The notes: generated from the sequence alone by a model not told the origin. Positions 46,683-57,357 are shown, counted from the first letter of the stretch. The stretch is DNA of 64,000 nucleotides from Gemmatimonadaceae bacterium (GCA_030835125.1 JAUQWM010000065.1:1-64000), one strand, 5' to 3'. Translations and numbers: made by a program.

Positions 46683-47197
46683 AGGTTGAACTTGCCGAAG
46701 TCTTCCGGACGCAGCGTGGAGAGGTACTTCTGCAACTGCTCCACGGTCATGTCCTCGGTGCTCTGCGCCGGCGGCGTCTCGGGCACGACGTCTTCGTCGC
46801 CTTCCTCCTCGGCCAGCGCCACGAGTAGCGACTCGTCGGCGAAGATCGGCGCCGGGAAGCGCAGGGCGATGGCGATGCTGTCCGACGGGCGCGCATCCAC
46901 GTGGACGACTTCATCGCCGCGCACGATGTGCATCTCGGCGAAATACGTTCCCTTGGCGACCTTGGTGATCTGCACGCGCCGCAGCGCACCGCCGAGGCCG
47001 GCGATGAGACTCTTGCAGAGGTCGTGCGTCAACGGCCGCTCCTTCCGGACGTTGTTGATCTCCATGAGGATCGAGTCCGCCTCGGCGGACCCGATCCAGA
47101 TGGGCAGCAACCGCTCGCCTCCCTTTTCCTGGAGGATGACGACGTGAGCCTGCGACGCCCCGTCGATCGCGAGCCGCACTACCTGGACCTCTACCAT
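46679..47197 (-). CDS. DUF151 bifunctional nuclease family protein
   Basis: The 172-residue protein has the DUF151 fold: VVILQEKGGERLLPIWIGSAEADSI (residues 18-42), the TYFAEMHIVRGDEVVHVDARPSDSIAIALRFPAPIFADE core, and a charged C-terminal tail with an EEEGDEDVV stretch like those of UVR-related relatives. Members cut DNA and RNA in vitro and occur widely in bacteria. The start is ATG 47195-47197; a GTG three codons upstream is possible. It lies 31 bp after metK. Confidence 0.88.
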   Translation of the reverse strand: MVEVQVVRLAIDGASQAHVVILQEKGGERLLPIWIGSAEADSILMEINNVRKERPLTHDLCKSLIAGLGGALRRVQITKVAKGTYFAEMHIVRGDEVVHVDARPSDSIAIALRFPAPIFADESLLVALAEEEGDEDVVPETPPAQSTEDMTVEQLQKYLSTLRPEDFGKFNL

Positions 47198-47228
47198 CGT
47201 GTTCACCACGCTGCCGACGACTCGTGAA

Positions 47229-48401
<1,173 letters not shown>

Positions 48402-48483
48402 GGGGAGTGAATTCGGGGTGAGTGAAGTCGTCGGCGAAACGTAAGGAGGGTGAGGCGGCCGACGGCAGTAGCGGCGTCGACGC

Positions 48484-50244
48484 CTACGCGCCCTCGCCGG
48501 GCAGCGGGCCGTCGCCGAGCGCCGCGACGAGCCTGAAGCGCAATTCCCGTTCCGCGTCAATAGCCGTGCGGGCATTGGCGGCGGCCGTCGCGGCTTCGGC
48601 GGCGAGCGCGGTGCTGATGCCGCGCACCAGGAACTTCGTGGCGGCCACGGCGCGCGGGTTGACGCTCAGCTCGCGCACCCCCAGCCCGATGAGGGCGAAC
48701 GCCATCAGCGGCTGCGACGCCATCTCGCCACAGACCGCGACGTCGATGCCCTGCGCGTCCGCGACATCGACGATCCGCCGGATCAGGCGCAGCACGGCCG
48801 GGTGCAGGGCGGTAAAGCGGCTGGCGAGGTTCACGTTCCCGCGGTCGACCGCGAGCGTGTACTGCACCAGGTCGTTCGTGCCGATGCTGAAGAAGGCCAC
48901 CTCGCCGGCGAAGGTGTCGGCGGCCACCGCGGCGCCGGGGGTCTCCATCATGACGCCGAGGGGCACCTGGCGACGGAAGGGAACGCCGGCCGCCGTGAGT
49001 TCCGCGGCCGCCTCGTCGAGCAGCGCGCGGGCCGCGCGAACTTCCGCGACCGACACGATCAGCGGCAGCATGATGCGCACGTCGCCGTGCAAGGCCGCCC
49101 GCAGCAGGGCCCGCAGCTGCACCTTGAACAGGTCGGGGGAGTCCAGGCACATGCGAATGGCGCGCCAGCCCAGGAACGGGTTGGGCTCCGACGGGTAGCC
49201 GCCGACCGGCAGCTTGTCGCCGCCGATGTCGAACGTGCGGACGATGACCGGGTGGCCGGCGAAGGCCTCGACCACGCGGCGGTAGGCGCGGTACTGCTCC
49301 TCCTCGTCCGGCATGGTGGCGCGGCCCACGACCAGGAACTCGGTGCGCATGAGGCCCACGCCGTCGGCGCCGCTTCGCGCGGCCGCCTCGGCCTCCTCGG
49401 GAAGGTCGACGTTGGCGCGCAGGGTGAGGCGGACGTGATCGGTGGTGATCGCCTCGACGTCGGTGAAGCGCGCCAGCTCGGCGTCGTTGCGGGCCTGGGC
49501 ATCGGCGCGGGAACGGAAGGCCTCGAGCTCGTTGGGGCTGGGCTCGATGACGAGGAGGCCACTGGAGGCGTCGAGCACCGCCGACTCGCCGCCCTTGAGG
49601 CGGCTGGTGGCGTCGCGAAGCCCGACAACCGCCGGGATACCTAACGATCGGGCGAGGATGGCGACGTGGGACGTCCGGGTCCCCGAGTCGGTGGCGATGC
49701 CGGCGATGGCCTCGCGGTCGAGCTGGACGGTGATGCTCGGGGTCAGGTCGTCGGTGACAAGGATCGCGTTGGTGCCCTTGGGAACGTCCACCGGGTCGTG
49801 GTCCGGCAGGTCCATGAGCATCGTCAGCACGCGGATGTGCACGTCGGTGAGGTCGCCCACGCGCTCGCGGAGCATGGGAGCGGCGCTGCGCGCGAACTTC
49901 TGCCGCCACTCCAGCATCACGACGTCGAAGGCCTTGTCCGCGTCCAGGTTCTGCCGGATGTAGGACTCGACCTCGGCGAGCAGCGCGGCGTCGGCGAGCA
50001 TCCCGATCTGCACCTCGAAGATCGCGGCCTCCTCGGGACCGGCGTGCTGCTCGGCGCGATCGCGGACCTGCAGGAGCCGCGTGGTCGCGCGGGCGACGGC
50101 GTCCCGGAAGCGGGCGATCTCCTCGTCCACCTGCTCATCGGCGATGACGCGGTGCGGCACCTCCGGCACGTCCCACCGGAGGAGGCGCACCGGGCCGAAG
50201 ACGATGCCCGGTGAGGCGCTGATGCCGTGGAGGACGCGATTCAC
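48484..50244 (-). CDS. ptsI: PTS enzyme I (phosphoenolpyruvate-protein phosphotransferase)
   Basis: Enzyme I takes phosphate from PEP and passes it to HPr. The 586-residue protein has the HPr-binding N domain, the active-site His in [21 protein letters not shown] near residue 195, and [17 protein letters not shown]. The PEP-binding barrel ends with [29 protein letters not shown]. The ATG overlaps the HPr stop (ATGA). It is the last of the seven PTS genes in transcription order. One Leu-Gly uses TTA GGT near 49640. Confidence 0.96.
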   Translation of the reverse strand: MNRVLHGISASPGIVFGPVRLLRWDVPEVPHRVIADEQVDEEIARFRDAVARATTRLLQVRDRAEQHAGPEEAAIFEVQIGMLADAALLAEVESYIRQNLDADKAFDVVMLEWRQKFARSAAPMLRERVGDLTDVHIRVLTMLMDLPDHDPVDVPKGTNAILVTDDLTPSITVQLDREAIAGIATDSGTRTSHVAILARSLGIPAVVGLRDATSRLKGGESAVLDASSGLLVIEPSPNELEAFRSRADAQARNDAELARFTDVEAITTDHVRLTLRANVDLPEEAEAAARSGADGVGLMRTEFLVVGRATMPDEEEQYRAYRRVVEAFAGHPVIVRTFDIGGDKLPVGGYPSEPNPFLGWRAIRMCLDSPDLFKVQLRALLRAALHGDVRIMLPLIVSVAEVRAARALLDEAAAELTAAGVPFRRQVPLGVMMETPGAAVAADTFAGEVAFFSIGTNDLVQYTLAVDRGNVNLASRFTALHPAVLRLIRRIVDVADAQGIDVAVCGEMASQPLMAFALIGLGVRELSVNPRAVAATKFLVRGISTALAAEAATAAANARTAIDAERELRFRLVAALGDGPLPGEGA

Positions 50245-50516
50245 GCGTCGCGCTCCCCGAACCGCGACCGGACCAGCGCCGCGAGGGCGTCGACCGCCGC
50301 CTCGGCGTCCTCCCCCGAGGCGCGGAGGCTGAGCGTGGACCCGTACTCGGCAGCGAGCAGCATCACCCCCATGATGCTCTTGCCGTTCACCTCCATGTCG
50401 TCACGGCGGATGGTGACCTCGCACCGGAAGCGGGACGCGGTCTTCACGATCTCGGCCGCCGGTCGCGCATGGAGCCCGTTGCGGTTCTCGATCCGCACCT
50501 CGCGCTCGCACGTCAT
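50241..50516 (-). CDS. ptsH: PTS phosphocarrier protein HPr
   Basis: The 91-residue HPr has the phosphorylated His16 in NGLHARPA and the regulatory Ser47 in VNGKSIMGVM, the site used by HPr kinase. A cognate hprK lies upstream in the same cluster. It overlaps EIID upstream and EI downstream by 4 bp each. Presence of both His and Ser sites fits a regulated relay. Confidence 0.95.
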   Translation of the reverse strand: MTCEREVRIENRNGLHARPAAEIVKTASRFRCEVTIRRDDMEVNGKSIMGVMLLAAEYGSTLSLRASGEDAEAAVDALAALVRSRFGERDA

Positions 50517-51277
50517 CGGATCATCGAGTAGAGGAGGAACAACAGGAGGACACCCATCGAGAGCTTCCAGCCCTCGAGGCGCCCGTGAAGGCTGACCAGC
50601 AGCACGGCGCCCGCCACCACGCCGACGAGCGTGCCGCCGAGCAGGACCTGTCCCGGCCCGATCACCCGATGCAGCGCCAGGGGCAGGGCCATCCCGGCCA
50701 GCGCCGCGGCGACCTTGCCCAGCTGCGGCGGGGCATGCTGCAGGACCGGGTTACCTAACGACTGCGCGATCGCCAGGCCGCGGCTCCAGCCGGCCTGCAG
50801 CCCCCAGACCCGGAGGCCGAGGTGGCCGGTGTTGTACAGCAGGAGGAAGACCAGTGCCGTCAGGAGCGGGGACGCACCGGCCCCGAACGCCACCAGGGCG
50901 GCGAAGGAGCACAGCGGGAGGAAGGTCGCCCACACCAGCCGGTCGCCGAGGGCGCCGAGCGGGCCGCACAGCGCGGTCCGGAACCGCTCGATGCGCTCCG
51001 GCGCCGCGCCCTCCAGTTCGGCGCGAGCGAGCGCGCCAACCGCGACGCCCGCCAGGTACGGGTGCGAGTTGAAGTACTGGCTCTGCCGCGCCAGGGCCTT
51101 GCGATATGGGTCGCCGCCGACCCCGCCCGGCAGCCGCCGCAACGCGGGCTCCACGCAGAACCCGATGCCGTTGCCGAGCATGGTCTCGTAGTTCCACGAG
51201 CCCTGCACGGCCAGCAGCCGGAAGAAGATCGCCATCCGCGTCCGGAACGGGAGGGTGGGAGGGGCGTCGCGCGTCAT
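50513..51277 (-). CDS. PTS mannose-family EIID component
   Basis: The 254-residue protein has the EIID phrases MAIFFRLLAVQGSWNYETMLGNGIGFCVEPAL and ARQSQYFNSHPYLAGVAVGALARAELEG, and C-terminal membrane helices. EIID forms the membrane part of mannose-type permeases with EIIC. The sugar cannot be told from sequence. The ATG at 51277 overlaps the EIIC stop. Confidence 0.93.
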   Translation of the reverse strand: MTRDAPPTLPFRTRMAIFFRLLAVQGSWNYETMLGNGIGFCVEPALRRLPGGVGGDPYRKALARQSQYFNSHPYLAGVAVGALARAELEGAAPERIERFRTALCGPLGALGDRLVWATFLPLCSFAALVAFGAGASPLLTALVFLLLYNTGHLGLRVWGLQAGWSRGLAIAQSLGNPVLQHAPPQLGKVAAALAGMALPLALHRVIGPGQVLLGGTLVGVVAGAVLLVSLHGRLEGWKLSMGVLLLFLLYSMIR

Positions 51278-51957
51278 GCCAGCGCCACCAGGCTGAGGCC
51301 CGCCGCCAGGCCGACCAGGAACTCCCAGCGGAACCCCGGCACGGCGTGGAACAGCTTGTAGACGGCACCTAACGACACGGCCCCGGCGACACCGGCGACC
51401 ACGGCGCGGGACAGCGCCGGTCCGCTGCCGAACCGCTCGAGCACCTCGCCCTGCAGCGGGTGGAACGCCAGGAGGCCGGCGGCCGTGAGGATCGTGCCCC
51501 GGACGAAGTCGGCGGCCAACCCGGCCACCTGCAACCCCACCACCGTGTTGCGCGCCCCGCTCGCCACCGCCTCGTGGCGGTCGCGCGCCAGGCTCGCGTT
51601 CAGCCGCCGCACCTGCACCATCGACCACCCGCCCACCCAGGCCACGGCGAGTGCCGCCAGCACCGCCGTCGCCAAGCGGCCCGCGTCGAACGCGGTGGAC
51701 GACGCATACAGGAAGCCGCCGATCACCGACGCCGAGCCCCACTCCGGATAGCGGCTCGCGCCGAACGGGAGCGTCTCGACCGCGAACAACTCGAGCGTCG
51801 CGCCCGCCAGCAGTCCCGCCGCCGGGGCCCCCACCAGGGCGCCGGCGAGCGTCGCGCTGACGATCGGACGCGACAGCATCGCCTGGGGGAAGCTGACCGT
51901 GTCCAGTCCCAGGATGCCGCCGAGGAGGGCGAGGATGAGCAGGTCGGCGCCGGTCAT
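51274..51957 (-). CDS. PTS mannose-family EIIC component
   Basis: The 227-residue membrane protein has about six to seven helices, beginning LLILALLGGILGLDTVSFPQAMLSRPIVSATLAG, with the ETLPFGASRYPEWGSA motif near residue 62-77 typical of the EIIC(man) family. It overlaps EIIB and EIID (ATGA). One Ser-Leu-Gly uses TTA GGT (near 51369). Confidence 0.93.
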   Translation of the reverse strand: MTGADLLILALLGGILGLDTVSFPQAMLSRPIVSATLAGALVGAPAAGLLAGATLELFAVETLPFGASRYPEWGSASVIGGFLYASSTAFDAGRLATAVLAALAVAWVGGWSMVQVRRLNASLARDRHEAVASGARNTVVGLQVAGLAADFVRGTILTAAGLLAFHPLQGEVLERFGSGPALSRAVVAGVAGAVSLGAVYKLFHAVPGFRWEFLVGLAAGLSLVALA

Positions 51958-52442
51958 CCGCCCGTCCCGTCCAGCAGTTCCCCGAGCGGCATCGGACGTG
52001 CCGCGGGCACGTCCTGCGCCGTCACCTCGAGGCCCTTCGCGGCGAGGTCGCGCAGTGCCTGCTCCTCGTCAGGCGTCAGGAACACGTAGCGGAGGCGTTG
52101 CGTGCGCCCCGGCCGGTGGTGGATGCCGCCGAGGTTCACGCGGTCGATGGCGCCGGTCGCGTCCACGAGGCGCGTCATGGTCGTGATGTCCCCGGTCAGC
52201 AGCAATCCGCGCCGCGACTCGCCCTGGTAGCGCTCGAGGTTCGCCGCCGCGTCGTCGACGGAGTCGAAGTAGACGTCCATGTCCGGCGGCACGCCCATGC
52301 GGTAGAGCTCCTGCTCCCAGTCGCTCCCGGCCACCTCATCGTCCACCAGCACGATGAATCGCAGGTCCAGCGGTTGGCCCCAGCCCACCACGACCTGGCC
52401 GTGAATGAGCCGGTCGTCGATTCGATACAGCTCAAGCGCCAC
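51954..52442 (-). CDS. PTS mannose-family EIIB component
   Basis: The 162-residue EIIB has the active-site His14 in RIDDRLIHGQVVVGW. The VNLGGIHHRPGRTQRLRYVFLTPDE segment is typical of this family. It accepts phosphate from EIIA and gives it to the sugar. It overlaps EIIA by 11 bp and EIIC by 4 bp. Confidence 0.95.
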   Translation of the reverse strand: MALELYRIDDRLIHGQVVVGWGQPLDLRFIVLVDDEVAGSDWEQELYRMGVPPDMDVYFDSVDDAAANLERYQGESRRGLLLTGDITTMTRLVDATGAIDRVNLGGIHHRPGRTQRLRYVFLTPDEEQALRDLAAKGLEVTAQDVPAARPMPLGELLDGTGG

Positions 52443-52824
52443 GCACGCCTCCCGTCACCACCAGCGCCGCCCGCCCCTTCTCGGCCGCCCGCTCCACCGC
52501 GGCGGCATCGGCCTCGCCGTCCTGGAAGGTGAAGTCGAGCAGCGTCGCGAGGTTCACCCCCGTCACCACCACCAGGGCGGGTCGCTCGCGCTGCAGGCGC
52601 CGCGCCGCGATCGTGCAGCTCCCGGCGGGGAGGTCGGTGAAGATCACGGTCGCGCCTGACGAGTCCACCACCTCCCGCAGCCGCAGCTCGACGTCCCGCG
52701 CCGACAGGCCGCGGTTGGTGACGCCGAGGAACCGGTCCGACCGCCCGGTGATCTGCTCGACCGCCGAGAGGAGGCCCTCGGCGAACGCGCCGTGACCGGC
52801 GACCAGCGCCTTCACGTCACTCAT
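52432..52824 (-). CDS. PTS mannose-family EIIA component
   Basis: The 130-residue EIIA has the phosphorylatable His11 in AGHGAFAEGLLSAVE, VIFTDLPAGSCTIAARRL and VVVTGVNLATLLDF, all typical of EIIA(man). It passes phosphate from HPr to EIIB. The gene overlaps hprK by 8 bp. Confidence 0.95.
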   Translation of the reverse strand: MSDVKALVAGHGAFAEGLLSAVEQITGRSDRFLGVTNRGLSARDVELRLREVVDSSGATVIFTDLPAGSCTIAARRLQRERPALVVVTGVNLATLLDFTFQDGEADAAAVERAAEKGRAALVVTGGVRGA

Positions 52825-53782
52825 CGTCCTGCACGAGGTAATGCCGCGCGTCCCGCGCCTGCTTCATCCGGCCCATGAGGCGCTGGTTGAACGCCTCGGC
52901 CGGGTTCTCCCCGTAGTAGCGCAGCAGGTGGTTCATCGCGATGACCTCCGAGATCACCGTGATGTTCTTTCCCGGATTCAGGTACACGGTGATGCGCGGC
53001 AGCTCCACACCGAGGATCGACGTCGCCTGCGGCTCGAGCCCGGTCCGCTCGACCGGCGCGTGCTCCGACCATTCCTCCAGCTGCACGACCACCTCGATGC
53101 GCTTCTGCTGCCGCACCGCGCGGATGCCGAAGATCGAGCGCACGTCGATGAGCCCGACGCCCCGGATCTCCATGAAGTGGCGCTGCAACTCGTGCCCGCG
53201 CCCGATGAGCAGGTCGTTGCCGCGCCGGAAGCAGATGACCAGGTCGTCGGCGACGAGCCGGTGCCCGCGCTCGACGAGGTCGAGCACGCACTCCGACTTG
53301 CCGATCCCGCTGGCGCCGGTAAAGAGGAGGCCCACGCCGAAGACGTCGGCCAGGGACCCATGCATCGTGCTGCTCGGCGCGAAGAGCTCTTCCATCACCG
53401 GCTTCAGCCGCCGGTACACCTCGGCGGTCTTGAGCGGCGACCGGAAGACCGGCACGCTCGCCTCCATCGCGAGGCTCACCAGCGGGCTCACCGCCTCCAG
53501 GCCCTTGGTGATGAACACGCAGGGGACGGGGAACGAGAAGAACTGCTTCAGGATGCGCCCGCGCTCCGCCTCGGGCAGGGTGCTGAGGTAGGTGATCTCG
53601 GTCTCGCCGAACACCTGCACCCGCTGCGCGATGAAGCGCCCCACGTAGCCGGCCAGCGCGAGGCCGGGACTGGAGACATCGGGATTCTCGATCTCCCGCT
53701 CGTGGCCATCGCTGCTCCCCAGCTGCTCCAGCTGGAGGGGCGCCTTGAGGCGTTCGATCAGCCTGCCGACGGTGACTGGCAT
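52817..53782 (-). CDS. hprK: HPr kinase/phosphorylase
   Basis: HprK phosphorylates or dephosphorylates HPr at its regulatory serine. The 321-residue protein has the N-terminal half with VPCVFITKGLEA, His141 in STMHGSLADVFG, and Walker A TGASGIGKSECVLDLVERGH (155-174). The signature MEIRGVGLIDVRSIFGIRAVR and a C-terminal helix region follow. It opens the PTS run and lies 7 bp after a ribosome-hibernation factor, an arrangement like the rpoN-hpf-hprK loci of Proteobacteria but without rpoN or rapZ. Confidence 0.95.
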   Translation of the reverse strand: MPVTVGRLIERLKAPLQLEQLGSSDGHEREIENPDVSSPGLALAGYVGRFIAQRVQVFGETEITYLSTLPEAERGRILKQFFSFPVPCVFITKGLEAVSPLVSLAMEASVPVFRSPLKTAEVYRRLKPVMEELFAPSSTMHGSLADVFGVGLLFTGASGIGKSECVLDLVERGHRLVADDLVICFRRGNDLLIGRGHELQRHFMEIRGVGLIDVRSIFGIRAVRQQKRIEVVVQLEEWSEHAPVERTGLEPQATSILGVELPRITVYLNPGKNITVISEVIAMNHLLRYYGENPAEAFNQRLMGRMKQARDARHYLVQDDE

Positions 53783-53789
53783 GGGCTCG

Positions 53790-54098
53790 TCAGGCGCGCA
53801 CCGTGCGACGCGTGCGGCGCGTCGTCGCGCGACCGAGCCGGCGGAGTTGCGCCTCGAGGTGCGCCAAGGCGGCGGTCAGCGCGGGCCCGAAATAGCGGCC
53901 GCTTCCCTCCGCGACGATCCGGCGGCCCCGCGCCGTCACTTCCAGCTCGACCCGGCGCATGCGGCCGTCTTCCTCGAACCTTATGACCCCGGCGACCGGC
54001 CGCGCCAAGCGCAGGCCCAGCTTCTCGAGCGCGCGGGCGGCCTGCAGCCGCACGCGCTCGGGCACCGTGGCGTGGTGTGACTGAAAAACGATCTCCAC
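53790..54098 (-). CDS. hpf: Ribosome hibernation promoting factor (short form)
   Basis: The 102-residue protein has an HPF/RaiA-like alpha/beta fold: VEIVFQSHHATVPERVRLQAARALEKLGLRL, RFEEDGRMRRVELEV, and a helical segment ALTAALAHLEAQLRRLGR. It ends in an Arg/Thr-rich tail. No C-terminal dimerisation domain is present, so it is the short form. The start is GTG (54096-54098). The family call is good but the sequence is more divergent than typical HPF. Its position before hprK is a helpful sign. Confidence 0.8.
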   Translation of the reverse strand: MEIVFQSHHATVPERVRLQAARALEKLGLRLARPVAGVIRFEEDGRMRRVELEVTARGRRIVAEGSGRYFGPALTAALAHLEAQLRRLGRATTRRTRRTVRA

Positions 54099-54103
54099 CG
54101 CTG

Positions 54104-55207
54104 CTATCCTCCCCCTGTCACTTCGCCCAGATGGCGCTCGGTCTCGCGCGCGGCGCGTTCCCACGTGAACCCCGCCGCGAAGGACCGGGCCTGCGCCCCG
54201 AGCCGCTCCGCCAGCGGCCGGTCCAGCGCGAGGCGTCGCATGTGCGATGCCAGCGCCGCCACGTCGCCATGGGGCACCAGGTATCCGGTTTCACCATCGC
54301 GCACCGACTCGCGGATTCCCGGTGAATTGGACGCGATGACCGCCGTCCCGCACGCGGCTGCCTCGAGGTTGGTGATCCCCCAGCCCTCCTTTGGCGACGT
54401 GAAGACCAGGGCCCACGCGCGGCGCAGGAGCCGCAGCTTCTCCTCCTCGCTGATTCGCCCAAGAAACGTCACGCGATCACCAAGGTCAAGCGAACCCGCG
54501 AGGCGCTCCAGTTCGGGTCGATAGTCCCCTGCCCCGGCGACCTCCAGCCGCGCCCCGGGAATGGCAGCCTGCGCAAATCCACGAAGGACCAGGTCGACCG
54601 CCTTGTACCGCTTGAGCCGGCCCAGGTAGGCAAAGAGTGGCGCTTCCGAGCGGGCGCTGGCGTCAGGCGTGAAGTGCGCGGCGTCGATGCCACAGTAGAT
54701 GACGCGGATCCGCTCGCGCCGGATCCCCCGTTCCACGAGGTCGTCCGCCGTGCTCTCGCTGATGGCCTCGAACGGAACGTCCCGGTAGATCCACGGGATG
54801 GGCCGCTCGGCCAGCCAGACGGCCGCCGCCACCGGGGCCGGCAGTTCCTGGAAGGCCGTGCCCCCGAACAGGTGCGGCACCACCGCCACGACCGGGACCG
54901 CGCCCCACCGTGGCGTGTGGAGCGGCATCTTGTTGATGTCCTCCACGATGACGTCGAGCGCCCGGCCGGCGAAATGTTCGCGATAGCCGCGCCGCGCCAG
55001 GAGCCGGAAGGTCCCGCGCGTCCCCACGCGGGTCACCTCGATGCCATCGAGTACGGCGGTGGGGGCGCACCCGGGCCAACCGCCGCACAACAGGCTGACC
55101 TCGTGACCCATCGCAGCCAGCCGGCCGAAGATCTCGTGCAGGTGGATCTCGGCGCCGCCCGCCTGGGGGTTTTCGCGGTCCTGCCAGTTCACGACCAGGA
55201 TCCGCAA
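54104..55207 (-). CDS. GT4 family glycosyltransferase
   Basis: The 367-residue enzyme has an N-terminal nucleotide-fold start (ILVVNWQDRENPQAGGAEIHLHEIFGRLAAMGHEVSLLCGG), ISESTADDLVERGI, and the donor-site segment PKEGWGITNLEAAACGTAVIASNSPGIRESVRDGETGYLV of GT4 retaining transferases. Acceptor and sugar are unknown. The gene abuts nusB and precedes hpf by 5 bp. It has no clear partners for a polysaccharide locus here. Confidence 0.9.
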   Translation of the reverse strand: MRILVVNWQDRENPQAGGAEIHLHEIFGRLAAMGHEVSLLCGGWPGCAPTAVLDGIEVTRVGTRGTFRLLARRGYREHFAGRALDVIVEDINKMPLHTPRWGAVPVVAVVPHLFGGTAFQELPAPVAAAVWLAERPIPWIYRDVPFEAISESTADDLVERGIRRERIRVIYCGIDAAHFTPDASARSEAPLFAYLGRLKRYKAVDLVLRGFAQAAIPGARLEVAGAGDYRPELERLAGSLDLGDRVTFLGRISEEEKLRLLRRAWALVFTSPKEGWGITNLEAAACGTAVIASNSPGIRESVRDGETGYLVPHGDVAALASHMRRLALDRPLAERLGAQARSFAAGFTWERAARETERHLGEVTGGG

Positions 55208-55639
55208 TCAGATCCTCCCGAGGCGACGGGCCAGCGCATCGAGCACCCCGTTCACGAAGCGCGCGCTGCCTTCCGTGCCGAACCGCTCCGCCAGGTGAAT
55301 GGCTTCCTTGATGACGGTGACCGGCGGCGTCTCCCCGATCCGCAGTTCCGCGGACGCAAGGCGAAGCACCGACCGGTCGATCGCGCTCAGCCGCTCGAGC
55401 CGCCAGTTGGTCGTGACCGCGGCGAGGGCGACGTCGATCTCCGCCATCGTGCGCGCGGCTTCCGCGAGGATTGGCGTCGCGACTGCGCGCTCGTCGGGCC
55501 CGACGGCAAGGTCGCCAAAGAGACGCTCGCCCACGTGAACGAGCCCGCCATCCGGTACCAGGTCCCAGGCGTACAGTGCCTGCAGCGCGCGGGCACGCGC
55601 GCGGCGGCGCACCCGGATTTCACGCGGTGTCAGCGGCAT
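55208..55639 (-). CDS. nusB: Transcription antitermination protein NusB
   Basis: The 143-residue helical protein has RRRARARALQALYAWDL near the N-terminus, IDRSVLRLASAELRIGETPPVTVIKEAIHLAERFGTEGSARFVNGVLDALAR at the end, both standard for NusB, which acts in rRNA antitermination with NusE. It overlaps ribH by 20 bp, a common ribH-nusB order. Confidence 0.95.
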   Translation of the reverse strand: MPLTPREIRVRRRARARALQALYAWDLVPDGGLVHVGERLFGDLAVGPDERAVATPILAEAARTMAEIDVALAAVTTNWRLERLSAIDRSVLRLASAELRIGETPPVTVIKEAIHLAERFGTEGSARFVNGVLDALARRLGRI

Positions 55640-56099
55640 CGAGGCGGTCGAGCAGGTCCACCATCTCGAGCGCGGCGAGCGCCGCGTCCCAGCCCTTGTT
55701 GCCGTGGTCGCCGCCGGCGCGGGCCAGCGCCTGCTCGGTCGTGTCGCAGGTCAGGACGCCCAACGCGACCGGGGTCTCGAATTCCGCCGCCGCCTGCTGC
55801 AGCGAACGCGCGCACTCGCCAGCGACGTAGTCGAAGTGCGGCGTGTCTCCGCGAATGACGGCGCCGACCGCCACGACCGCGTCGTATCGATCCATCGACA
55901 GGAGCCGCCGCACCGCCACACCCAGTTCCCACGCGCCCGGGACCCAGACGACGTCGATGTCGTCCAGGGCCGTGCCGTGGCGCGTCAGGGCGTCGAGCGC
56001 CCCATCGACCAGCTTCTGCGTCACGTCCTCGTTGAAGCGGCTCGCGGCCACGGCCACGTTCCGTCCGGCCCCCTGCGGGGTCCCGCTGAATTCGGCCAT
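55620..56099 (-). CDS. ribH: 6,7-dimethyl-8-ribityllumazine synthase
   Basis: RibH joins the ribityl-pyrimidine and the four-carbon butanone phosphate to lumazine. The 159-residue protein has VAVAASRFNEDVTQKLVDGAL, VPGAWELGVAVRRL, AVGAVIRGDTPHFDYVAGECAR and CDTTEQALARAGG-NKGWDAALAALEM, all typical. The ATG abuts the ribBA stop. Confidence 0.96.
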   Translation of the reverse strand: MAEFSGTPQGAGRNVAVAASRFNEDVTQKLVDGALDALTRHGTALDDIDVVWVPGAWELGVAVRRLLSMDRYDAVVAVGAVIRGDTPHFDYVAGECARSLQQAAAEFETPVALGVLTCDTTEQALARAGGDHGNKGWDAALAALEMVDLLDRLDAADTA

Positions 56100-57307
56100 C
56101 AGGTCGAGAGCAGGTGACCGAGCTTGTCGCGCTTGGTGTCGAGGTATCCGGCGTTCTCGTCGGTCGTGGGCGCGGCGAGGTTCACGCGACCCACGATCTC
56201 GAGCCCATACCCGCCCAGGCCGACCATCTTCTTCGGGTTGTTGGTGAGCACCCGGATCTTCCGGACGCCGAGGTCGAGCAGGATCTGCGCGCCGATGCCG
56301 TAGTTCCGGAGGTCCGGTGCGAAGCCCAGCTTCTCGTTGGCCTCGACCGTGTCGTGCCCGGCGTCCTGCAGGGCGTAGGCCTTGAGCTTGTTGAGCAGGC
56401 CGATGCCGCGCCCTTCCTGGTCGAGGTACACGATCACGCCGGCCCCGTCGGCCACGATCGCCGACATCGCGTTATGCAGCTGCCAGCCGCAGTCGCAGCG
56501 CCGGGAATGGAACACGTCGCCCGTCAGGCACTTGGAGTGCATGCGCACCAGCACGCTCTCGGCGGCGGCGATGTCGCCGTACGTGATGGCCACGTGCTCG
56601 CGGTCGTCGACGTCGTTGCGGTAGCCGACGATCCGCCAGTCGGCGGCGCCGATGTCCGTCGGCAGGCGTGCCTCGGCGACCCGGTGGACCAGGCGCTCCG
56701 TCGTCAGGCGGTGCGCCACCAGGTCGGCGACGGTGATGAACGTGAACCCGTGCGCCGCCGCATACCGGTCGAGCGCATCGCGGCGCATCGGCCGGCCATC
56801 CTCGTCGAGGATCTCGCAGATCACGCCCGCCGGCGTCAGTCCCGCCAGCCGGCACAGGTCCACCGCCGCCTCGGTATGGCCGACGCGCTGCAGCACCCCG
56901 CCCCCGCGCGCACGCAGCGGGTGGACGTGCCCCCCCAGCCGGATGTCGGACGGTCCCCTGGCGGGATCGGCGGCGATGCGCAAGGTCGTGGCGCGATCGG
57001 AGGCACTGATCCCCGTCGTCACGCCGTGCTGCGGCGCGGCGTCGATGCTGACGGTGTAGGCGGTGCGCAAGGCGTCGGTGTTCTCCCGCGCCTGCATCGC
57101 CAGCCCCAGTCGGGCCACGCGCTCCGGCTCGAGCGCCAGGCAGATCATGCCCTTCGCGCGGAGCATCACGTTGACCATGTCGGTGGTCACCAGCTCCGCC
57201 GCGCAGATCAGGTCGCCCTCGTTCTCACGGGACTCATCGTCGGCCACGACCACGAACTTGCCGTCGCGGATGTCCCGGATTGCCTGTTCCACCGTCCCGA
57301 ATGCCAT
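56099..57307 (-). CDS. ribBA: Bifunctional DHBP synthase / GTP cyclohydrolase II
   Basis: The 402-residue fusion makes both precursors of riboflavin. Residues about 1-205 are RibB with VVVADDESRENEGDLICAAE and the H-T-E-A region GHTEAAVDLCRLAGL. Residues about 210-402 are RibA with zinc Cys in KCLTGDVFHSRRCDCGWQL, QEGRGIGLLNKLKAYALQDAG and LTNNPKKMVGLGGYGL. It lies in the ribD-ribE-ribBA-ribH order. No FMN riboswitch was seen upstream of the cluster. Confidence 0.97.
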   Translation of the reverse strand: MAFGTVEQAIRDIRDGKFVVVADDESRENEGDLICAAELVTTDMVNVMLRAKGMICLALEPERVARLGLAMQARENTDALRTAYTVSIDAAPQHGVTTGISASDRATTLRIAADPARGPSDIRLGGHVHPLRARGGGVLQRVGHTEAAVDLCRLAGLTPAGVICEILDEDGRPMRRDALDRYAAAHGFTFITVADLVAHRLTTERLVHRVAEARLPTDIGAADWRIVGYRNDVDDREHVAITYGDIAAAESVLVRMHSKCLTGDVFHSRRCDCGWQLHNAMSAIVADGAGVIVYLDQEGRGIGLLNKLKAYALQDAGHDTVEANEKLGFAPDLRNYGIGAQILLDLGVRKIRVLTNNPKKMVGLGGYGLEIVGRVNLAAPTTDENAGYLDTKRDKLGHLLST

Positions 57308-57357
57308 GCCTGAATCCTAGTGGGTGCCCGGCACCGGCAGCCAGCACGGAAAGGCGC

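Noticed and set aside
48402-48483. SAM riboswitch before metK
   Set aside because: No kink-turn, conserved SAM-box or terminator arrangement is visible in this short gap.
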